From: Bacteroidota bacterium
GTDB lineage: Bacteria > Bacteroidota > Ignavibacteria > Ignavibacteriales > Ignavibacteriaceae
DNA: 5,454 nt
Direction of reading: 5' to 3'
Assembly: GCA_022567875.1 (NCBI GenBank)
Contig: JADFGB010000102.1
Span: forward strand, 1-5,454
Of the stretch, positions 1-5,454 are shown in pieces (position 1 is the stretch's first letter; each line of letters opens with the position of its first letter). The notes below the pieces were generated by a model that searched no databases, was not told the origin of the DNA, and saw nothing but the letters and a program-made list of their open reading frames with translations. The translations under genes and the position numbers were made by a program.

Positions 1-2
1 TT

Positions 3-35
3 GTTTTGTTAGGCGGAGCTTGGATTTTGGCTTAA
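3..35 (+). pseudogene. N-terminal anchor remnant of the RND adaptor, ending in an in-frame TAA
   Basis: Read in the same frame as the adaptor gene downstream, these bases give VLLGGAWILA followed by TAA at 33-35. The ten residues are a hydrophobic, Gly/Ala-rich stretch typical of the single N-terminal membrane anchor or signal segment of HlyD/AcrA-type adaptors. Immediately after the stop the frame continues as ILSSQNKDDLRKPVEKK, a polar linker of the kind that follows such anchors. The other two plus frames are not attractive here: one has a stop at 10-12, the other gives unconvincing protein. I infer that this is the start region of the adaptor gene, with its true start codon left of the window, and that the TAA replaces a sense codon. 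AAA, CAA or GAA would each need only one base change. A sequencing error is an equally valid explanation. Confidence 0.6.
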
Positions 36-155
36 ATACTCAGCTCACAAAACAAAGATGATTTACGCAAACCTGTTGAAAAAAAGGCAGCGGAAGAATC
101 GGTAATAAAAATAAAGAACGAACTGCAGTATTCTGTAATTAATACAAGCGGAAGA

Positions 156-1046
156 ATGTATGCTTTTAATAAAGTGGAGATCTTTGCAGAAGTCACCGGT
201 GTACTTGAAGAAAGTTCAAAAAGATTTAAAGCCGGACTTCGATATAAAAAAGGTGAAGTGATGATTAACATAAACTCCGATGTTAATTTGAATTCATTAC
301 TTGCAAAAAAAAGTAATTTGTTAACTCAGATTTCTTTTTTAATAGCTGATGCAAAAGTTGATTTTCCTGATTCTTATAAAAAATGGCTATCGTATCTTGA
401 TAATTTTGATCTTAAAAAACCTTTGTTGCCGTTACCTGAAGATTTAAGCAGAAGAGAAACTATGTTCTTGGCTTCACATAATATTCTCAGTCTTTTTTAC
501 GAGATAAAAAGTATGGAGGCTGTTTACAAAAAATTTACAATTGAAGCACCCTTTAACGGAGTGGTTACTCAATCAAATATAAATCCCGGAACACTTGTCA
601 GAAACGGACAGAAATTAGGCGAGTTCATTAATACATATCTTTACGAAATGACTGTACCTGTTAAAGCTGCAGACTTACATAAATTATCAATCGGAAAAGC
701 AGTTGAATTAATCACAGTTAATAATGATAAAATATTTAAAGGAAAAATTGTTAGAATAAATTCTACAGTTGACCAACAAACACAATCTGTTCAGGTTTAT
801 ATTCAATCAAGCGATAAAGGAATATTGGATGGAATGTTTTTTAATGTTACTATAAATCTTAAGTCAAAACATAAACTTGCACTTATTCCTTTGCAGGCAA
901 TTCACAATAGCAATCAGGTTAGGGTAAAAACGGGAGAAACCAACAAACTTGTTAAAGTAACAATAGTTGAAAAAAGAGTAACCGATTATCTTGTAAAAGG
1001 TTTGGAAGATGGTTCCTTGGTTATAATTGATAAAACAAGATATTAA
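156..1046 (+). CDS. Efflux RND transporter periplasmic adaptor subunit (HlyD/AcrA-type membrane-fusion protein), 5'-interrupted
   Basis: Adaptors of this family bridge the inner-membrane RND pump and the outer-membrane channel across the periplasm. Numbering from the ATG at 156, residues 7-40 form the first half of a biotinyl-lipoyl domain (VEIFAEVTGV, then YKKGEVM). Residues 45-126 are a mainly helical hairpin region with a Pro-rich turn around 89-94. Residues 127-158 give the second lipoyl half (APFNGVVTQSNINPGTLVRN, then KLGEFI). Residues 162-236 form the beta-barrel (YEMTVPV through VTINLK), and 240-296 the membrane-proximal domain. The ATG at 156 is the first ATG after the in-frame TAA at 33-35, but it is probably not the native start. 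The open frame continues upstream for 40 more codons of plausible linker, and the only purine-rich stretch (GGAAG, 150-154) sits one base from the ATG. A product begun here would lack the anchor and export signal and would probably not reach the periplasm. The stop lies 28 bases before the pump gene, so the two form an operon. Family assignment is firm; whether the gene is intact is doubtful. Confidence 0.85.
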   Translation: MYAFNKVEIFAEVTGVLEESSKRFKAGLRYKKGEVMININSDVNLNSLLAKKSNLLTQISFLIADAKVDFPDSYKKWLSYLDNFDLKKPLLPLPEDLSRRETMFLASHNILSLFYEIKSMEAVYKKFTIEAPFNGVVTQSNINPGTLVRNGQKLGEFINTYLYEMTVPVKAADLHKLSIGKAVELITVNNDKIFKGKIVRINSTVDQQTQSVQVYIQSSDKGILDGMFFNVTINLKSKHKLALIPLQAIHNSNQVRVKTGETNKLVKVTIVEKRVTDYLVKGLEDGSLVIIDKTRY

Positions 1047-1074
1047 GAGTTGAGTGTAAGGTAAAAATCATAGT

Positions 1075-4000
1075 ATGAAAAAACTGATTGAATATTTTGT
1101 AAAGCGTCCTATCTTCGGGAATTCTATATTAGCACTTATTATGGTATTCGGGCTTTTTGCTTTGATAAATACTAAGGTTACTTTTTTCCCCGATCAACCC
1201 GCAAAATTTATTACAATAACCGCTTCCTATCCCGGTGCATCACCGGAAGAGATTGAAGAAGGAATTACACTAAAAATTGAAGATGCAATAAAAGGAATAA
1301 CCGGGGTTGACAGAACAACATCAACATCAAGTGAAAATTTTGCATCTATCTCCGTTGAACTTAAAGATGGTGCAGATGAAAATGTTATTCTTCAGGATGT
1401 TCAAAGTGCGGTTAACAGTATCAGCTCATTTCCTGTTGGATTAGATAAGTTAAATATTTTTAAGCAGGAGCCTCGCGAGTTTGTAATTAGTGTAGCAGTA
1501 AACGGCAATTTAAGTTTAAGAGAATTGAAAACTTATGCAAGGCGGATAGAACGTGATCTGCTTGCGAAACAGGGTATCTCAAAAATAAATCTTTCCGGTT
1601 TTCCCGAAGAAGAAATTGAAGTAAGTTTTAGAGAAGATGATCTAAGAGCCTATAATTTAAGCTTCGATGAAGTTGCTAATTCTATCAGAGGTGCCAACGT
1701 TAAAATAACCGGTGGAAAAATTAAAGGTTTTCCCGAAGAATTTTTAATACGTGCTGATAATAAAAAATATTACGCAGAAGAACTGAAAAATCATATAATC
1801 AAAACTACGGCTGATGGCACCGTGCTAAGGTTAAAAGATGTTGCTGATGTTAAAGAAAAGTGGGCTGAAGATCCCAACAGAAATTTTTATAATGGTCAGC
1901 AATCTATAATTATTCAACTTCAAAAAACAAACGATGAAGATCTGTTCTATATAACCAGTACAGTTAAAGAGTATATGTCAGAGTTTAATGCTAAACACGA
2001 TGATGTTCATCTTGATGTGGTACGCGATGGAGCCAAGGTAATTCGTGATAGAATGAACATACTTGAATTTAATGGAATGATTGGAGCCATTCTGATTTTA
2101 CTTATTTTAGGATTGTCACTAAATCCGCGTTTATCGTTTTGGGTTGCTCTTTCAATTCCTGTTTCATTCCTCGGTATGTTTGCTTTAGGGGTAATGTATG
2201 GCTTAACTCTTAATGTAATGTCCTTGCTTGCAATGATTTTAGTTATAGGCATTTTGGTTGATGACGGAATTATTGTAGCCGAAAATATTTACACTCATTA
2301 TGAACGAGGTGAATCTCCCATTAAAGCTGCCGTTAACGGAACGATAGAAGTTCTGCCTTCCGTTTTTGCGGGTGTAACAACAACAATTGTAATTTTTCTT
2401 ATTTTCTTTTTCCTTGAAGGCACTTTGGGGGACAGAGCCAGAGATTTGGCATTTGTAGTTGCAACAACACTTATTATTTCCTTAATAGAAACATTATTCA
2501 TTCTTCCGGCGCATATTGCACATTCAAAAGCATTGCATAAAGAAAATGAAAAGAAGGAGGGGATACTGCAAAAAACTGAAAAGTTCATATTTAAAATTAG
2601 AGATAGAGTGTACAAACCTATTCTTAATTACAGCATTAAACATCCTGTTGTAATTATTGCAATTCCTATTGCAATGTTTATTGTAACGATTGGTGCAGTT
2701 AAGGGGAGTATAATTAAAACAACTTTTTTCCCCAACCTGGAGTTTAATAATGTTATAGTTACATTAGAAATGCCCGCAGGGACAAGCGATATAGTTACGG
2801 ATAGTATTTTGGTAAATATTGAAAATGCTGCCTGGTTTGTAAACGAAAATTACATTCAAAAATATCCAAAAGAAAAACCACTTGTGCTTAATGTTATTCG
2901 TTTTGTTGGTCCGGGTACACACCAGGGTTCCCTTAGAGTGACTTTAAGCGGTAGTGAAGAAAGGTATTATGATAATTTTAAAGTACGGCATGAATTAAGA
3001 AATAAAATAGGAAAAATTAAAAATGTCAATAAACTTCAAATAGGCGGCGGTAACTTTTTCGGTATGCCTGTTTCCATTGCTTTACAAAGCAATGATTTAA
3101 ATCAATTAAGAAATGCAAAAGATGAATTAAAATCAGAATTAAATAAAATTAATCAATTGAAGGATATTGCCGATAACGATCCCCCGGGTTTGCGGGAAGT
3201 ACAAATTCAACTTAATGATAATGCTTATAATTTAGGGTTTAATACAGCTTCTGTAATGAGGCAGGTAAGAGGTGGTTTTTTTGGAAATGAAGCACAACGA
3301 ATTTTACGCGGCATTGATGAAGTACGGATCTGGGTTCGATATTCTGAAAATGAGAGGCGAACTATTAAACAACTTGAGGATATGAGAATAAGGCTAAGCG
3401 GCGGGCAGGAAATACCACTAAGTGAACTTGCTAACATATCGGTTAAGAGAGGCATCCTTTCTATAAATCATATTGATGGACAAAGAATAATAAAAGTTGA
3501 AGCAGATATTTCAAGCCCTGATGTATCATCTTCAGATATACTGGTAAATATTAAGAAAAATATTCTTCCCGAATTAAAGGAAAAATATCCTGATGTTACC
3601 TGGGGCTTTGAAGGTGAAAGTAGGGAAAGTGCAAAAACTATGCGTTCGGCAGCTATTTTCGGTCCTCCATTTCTAATGTTAATGTTTATGATTATTGTTT
3701 TAACTTTCAGATCATTTACGCAAGCAGTAATTGTTTATTTAATAATTCCGTTTTCTATTATAGGTGTACTTTGGGGGCATTTTATTCAAGGTTATAGTTT
3801 CAGCATCTTGTCGGGTTTTGGCGCAATAGCTTTAATTGGAATAGTTGTGAACGATTCTCTCATTTTTGTCAGTGCAATGAACAGATACTTACGTCAGGGA
3901 CAGAAATTTGAAGAAGCGTTAAGAAACGCCGGGTTAAACAGATTCAGACCCGTTATGCTCACAACATTAACAACTGTTGCAGGATTAGCTCCTTTAATTT

Positions 4001-4224
4001 TTGAAACAAGCACTCAGGCACAATTCTTATCACCAATGGCTATTTCTGTTGCCTATGGTTTAATTATAGGAACAGGACTGACTTTAACCCTGTTGCCCGC
4101 AATGTTGGTAGTTGCAAATAAAATTAAGGTACGGGCTTATCTTCTATTTCGTAATGAAGTTTTAAGCAGCGAAGATGTTGAACCGGCAGTGATAGAGCAA
4201 AGAAATATTAGTAAGTATGTATAA
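1075..4224 (+). CDS. Efflux RND transporter permease subunit (AcrB/HAE1-type)
   Basis: This is a proton-driven inner-membrane pump, expected to work as a trimer that takes substrates from the periplasm or membrane and exports them through the adaptor and an outer-membrane channel. At 1049 residues it is full length for the family. It has the internal duplication: TM1 (~13-31), a periplasmic porter/docking domain (~32-332), TM2-TM6 (~333-478), a short charged cytoplasmic link (~482-522), TM7 (~523-541), a second periplasmic domain (~545-858) and TM8-TM12 (~860-1010). TM4 carries the paired proton-relay aspartates D396 and D397 in GILVDDGIIVAEN, which marks a hydrophobe/amphiphile-type pump rather than a metal (CusA-type) pump. 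R956 and T963 in TM11 (RFRPVMLT) align with AcrB R971 and T978. TM10 reads GIVVNDSLIFVS, so the position of AcrB K940 is N926. The ATG at 1075 begins the standard N-terminus (MKKLIEYFVKRPIFGNSIL). Only a distant AAGG (1058-1061) precedes it, 13 bases away. Substrates cannot be inferred. Confidence 0.96.
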   Translation: MKKLIEYFVKRPIFGNSILALIMVFGLFALINTKVTFFPDQPAKFITITASYPGASPEEIEEGITLKIEDAIKGITGVDRTTSTSSENFASISVELKDGADENVILQDVQSAVNSISSFPVGLDKLNIFKQEPREFVISVAVNGNLSLRELKTYARRIERDLLAKQGISKINLSGFPEEEIEVSFREDDLRAYNLSFDEVANSIRGANVKITGGKIKGFPEEFLIRADNKKYYAEELKNHIIKTTADGTVLRLKDVADVKEKWAEDPNRNFYNGQQSIIIQLQKTNDEDLFYITSTVKEYMSEFNAKHDDVHLDVVRDGAKVIRDRMNILEFNGMIGAILILLILGLSLNPRLSFWVALSIPVSFLGMFALGVMYGLTLNVMSLLAMILVIGILVDDGIIVAENIYTHYERGESPIKAAVNGTIEVLPSVFAGVTTTIVIFLIFFFLEGTLGDRARDLAFVVATTLIISLIETLFILPAHIAHSKALHKENEKKEGILQKTEKFIFKIRDRVYKPILNYSIKHPVVIIAIPIAMFIVTIGAVKGSIIKTTFFPNLEFNNVIVTLEMPAGTSDIVTDSILVNIENAAWFVNENYIQKYPKEKPLVLNVIRFVGPGTHQGSLRVTLSGSEERYYDNFKVRHELRNKIGKIKNVNKLQIGGGNFFGMPVSIALQSNDLNQLRNAKDELKSELNKINQLKDIADNDPPGLREVQIQLNDNAYNLGFNTASVMRQVRGGFFGNEAQRILRGIDEVRIWVRYSENERRTIKQLEDMRIRLSGGQEIPLSELANISVKRGILSINHIDGQRIIKVEADISSPDVSSSDILVNIKKNILPELKEKYPDVTWGFEGESRESAKTMRSAAIFGPPFLMLMFMIIVLTFRSFTQAVIVYLIIPFSIIGVLWGHFIQGYSFSILSGFGAIALIGIVVNDSLIFVSAMNRYLRQGQKFEEALRNAGLNRFRPVMLTTLTTVAGLAPLIFETSTQAQFLSPMAISVAYGLIIGTGLTLTLLPAMLVVANKIKVRAYLLFRNEVLSSEDVEPAVIEQRNISKYV

Positions 4225-4317
4225 ATTATAAACTGATTAACAAAATAATTTTACAGCAGGCTGCATTAGATTTATTCTTCATTACTTTTTGATTATTATT
4301 TTTCATAAATTATAATT

Positions 4318-5331
4318 ATGAAAGAATTATCTACAATCTTTAACGCGATAAAAGATTTTTTAAATATACACATTGTTACAATCGGCGGTAATCATTTAAC
4401 TCTGTGGACAATAATTTATTTTCTTTTTCTCGCTTTTATTCTAGTATATTTTACTAAAAAATTAAAAAACTGGATTGTTTATAAATTACTTGAAAAAAGT
4501 AAAATAGACATCGGCGTACGCATGGCTGTCGGTACAATAATAAGATATCTTATACTTACTTTGGGTTTTATAATAGTTATACAAACCGTCGGTATAGATT
4601 TAAGCACACTCACAATTCTTTTCGGGGCACTTGGTGTAGGTATTGGTTTCGGTTTGCAGAATATTACAAACAACTTTGTAAGTGGAATTATTATTCTGTT
4701 TGAGAGACCCATAAAAGTTGGTGACAGAATTGAATTGGAAGATATTGAAGGTGATGTTATAAAAATCTCCCTGCGTTCTACAACCATAGTAACAAACGAT
4801 AATATTTCTGTAATAGTACCTAACTCTAAATTTATATCTTCTACAATTATTAATTGGAGCCATAACGACAGAAACGTAAGATTCAATATTCCCGTTGGTG
4901 TGTCATACGGCTCTGACCCGGAAAAGGTGAAATCGTTACTTTTGGAAGTAGCAGAGGGAGAAAACACAGTGTTAAAAAATCCAGCACCCGATGTAATATT
5001 TAATGAATTTGCCGACAGTTCACTTAATTTTTCTCTCCGTGTGTGGACTCAGAAACATATAACAACACCCCAGGTTTTAAAAAGCAAACTTTACTTTCAA
5101 ATCTTTAAAGTATTTAAAGAAAACGGAATTGAAATACCTTTCCCACAGAGAGATGTTCATATAATAGAAAATAAAAATAAACACGGAATAACCAAAGTCA
5201 AAGAATATTCTTTGTCCGCCAGGAATTGGTTTAGTACTCCTGACATTTCTCAATGTTCTTACAATGTGTTTTGTTTTCATATTGATTACTTCAAAATCTC
5301 CCATTTTATTCCCTCCAACAATAACCATTGA
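4318..5331 (+). CDS. MscS-family small-conductance mechanosensitive ion channel
   Basis: This is an inner-membrane channel, a heptamer in studied family members, that opens under membrane tension and releases solutes on hypo-osmotic shock. Two hydrophobic helices (~28-46 and ~70-90) precede the diagnostic pore helix and beta domain: FGALGVGIGFGLQNITNNF (102-120), then ERPIKVGDRIEL (129-140). The Gly/Ala-packed TM3 and the GLQ/N-F/SG/ERP/VGD pattern are typical MscS. The cytoplasmic alpha/beta part runs to the usual closing motif EIPFPQRDVHI (272-282, ending near 5163). Family members often stop soon after that motif, but here the frame continues for 55 residues (283-337) rich in Phe, His, Cys and Asn and without resemblance to the family, ending at TGA 5329-5331. 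The last 26 bases overlap the end of a converging minus-strand frame. The ATG at 4318 fits the family start; no Shine-Dalgarno is visible. It lies 93 bases after the pump gene, so co-transcription is possible but not indicated, and its role is unrelated to efflux. The family call is firm; the 3' end is less so. Confidence 0.93.
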   Translation: MKELSTIFNAIKDFLNIHIVTIGGNHLTLWTIIYFLFLAFILVYFTKKLKNWIVYKLLEKSKIDIGVRMAVGTIIRYLILTLGFIIVIQTVGIDLSTLTILFGALGVGIGFGLQNITNNFVSGIIILFERPIKVGDRIELEDIEGDVIKISLRSTTIVTNDNISVIVPNSKFISSTIINWSHNDRNVRFNIPVGVSYGSDPEKVKSLLLEVAEGENTVLKNPAPDVIFNEFADSSLNFSLRVWTQKHITTPQVLKSKLYFQIFKVFKENGIEIPFPQRDVHIIENKNKHGITKVKEYSLSARNWFSTPDISQCSYNVFCFHIDYFKISHFIPSNNNH

Positions 5332-5454
5332 AATCCAGTTTGATTATGTTCTTTTCAACAATGAATCCGCTTTCTGTAAATCCAGATAATCTTTCTATAT
5401 CAGCAATTACTTCTGCAATGGATTTAAACCTGAATACATTGCTTTGTGGAAACC
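5306..5454 (-). CDS. C-terminal end of an unidentified protein (partial, runs off the right edge)
   Basis: Reading leftward from the window edge, one minus-strand frame stays open for 48 codons and ends with TAA at 5308-5306; the first complete codon is at 5452-5450. The other two minus frames hit stops within about 50 bases of the edge. The visible protein has normal composition and a helix-then-strand appearance: FRFKSIAEVIADIERL is amphipathic-helix-like, followed by SGFTESGFIVEKNIIKLDF and a final NGYCWRE. No start codon, Shine-Dalgarno site or family motif is visible, and I do not recognise the family. It converges on the MscS gene and its stop overlaps the last 26 bases of that frame. 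The case for it being real rests on plausible protein composition and on its filling the right edge, where no plus-strand gene is evident. It could still be a chance open frame or be shifted near the GGAGGG run at its end. Confidence 0.45.
   Translation of the reverse strand, partial: FPQSNVFRFKSIAEVIADIERLSGFTESGFIVEKNIIKLDFNGYCWRE

Noticed and set aside
32..271. Minus-strand open frame over the adaptor's 5' region
   Set aside because: It is antisense to the adaptor linker and lipoyl domain and looks like a shadow rather than a gene.
2007..2615. Minus-strand open frames within the pump gene (also around 3225-3455)
   Set aside because: They lie entirely antisense to strongly conserved RND membrane segments, have unnatural composition, and have no start-site signals.
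1075..4224. Possibility that the pump is a heavy-metal (CusA-type) RND transporter
   Set aside because: TM4 carries the VDD aspartate pair of the HAE1 group, and no CusA-like methionine cluster is apparent in the periplasmic domains.
4255..4265. GCAGGCTGC as a possible terminator stem after the pump gene
   Set aside because: The four-base arms are separated by a single base, which cannot form a stable hairpin loop, and no T-run follows directly.
4283..4291. TACTTTTTG resembling the Bacteroidota -7 promoter element TAnnTTTG upstream of the MscS gene
   Set aside because: It is one base too long for the consensus and no clear TTTG -33 element sits at the right distance. Such strings are common in T-rich spacers.
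4479..4967. A 162-codon minus-strand open frame and a shorter one inside the MscS gene
   Set aside because: They are antisense to the conserved MscS core. Their translations are Ser/Ile/Pro-rich shadows with no family resemblance.

Overview
The window is AT-rich and tightly packed. It carries three plus-strand genes and the tail of a converging minus-strand gene. Protein style (Lys/Ile/Asn-rich), weak or absent Shine-Dalgarno sites before the main genes, and an adaptor/pump pair resembling the Bacteroidota type all suggest the Bacteroidota-Ignavibacteriota-Chlorobiota group. That placement is inference from family resemblance; no marker gene is present. All visible genes end in ordinary TAA or TGA codons, so there is no sign of a recoded genetic code.

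Layout: positions 1-1046 hold most of a membrane-fusion (periplasmic adaptor, HlyD/AcrA-type) gene whose 5' end lies outside the window. After a 28-base spacer comes a full-length RND inner-membrane pump (1075-4224, 1049 residues). After a 93-base AT-rich spacer comes a small MscS-type mechanosensitive channel (4318-5331). The right edge (5306-5454) contains the C-terminal end of an unidentified minus-strand reading frame that converges on the channel gene.

The adaptor and pump should be co-transcribed and form two of the three parts of a proton-driven efflux complex. The outer-membrane TolC-like partner is not in the window and may lie upstream. The MscS gene is probably a separate function (osmotic safety valve) on the same strand.

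The most notable point is an in-frame TAA at 33-35, inside what reads as the N-terminal membrane anchor of the adaptor. The same frame reads as good protein on both sides, so the adaptor looks broken by a single-base nonsense change, or the base is an assembly or sequencing error. Other points are the pump's TM10, which lacks the classical proton-relay lysine, and the odd 3' end of the MscS gene, whose last ~55 codons do not look like the family and which overlaps the converging gene. I see no CRISPR array, mobile element, RNA gene or clearly new system here.
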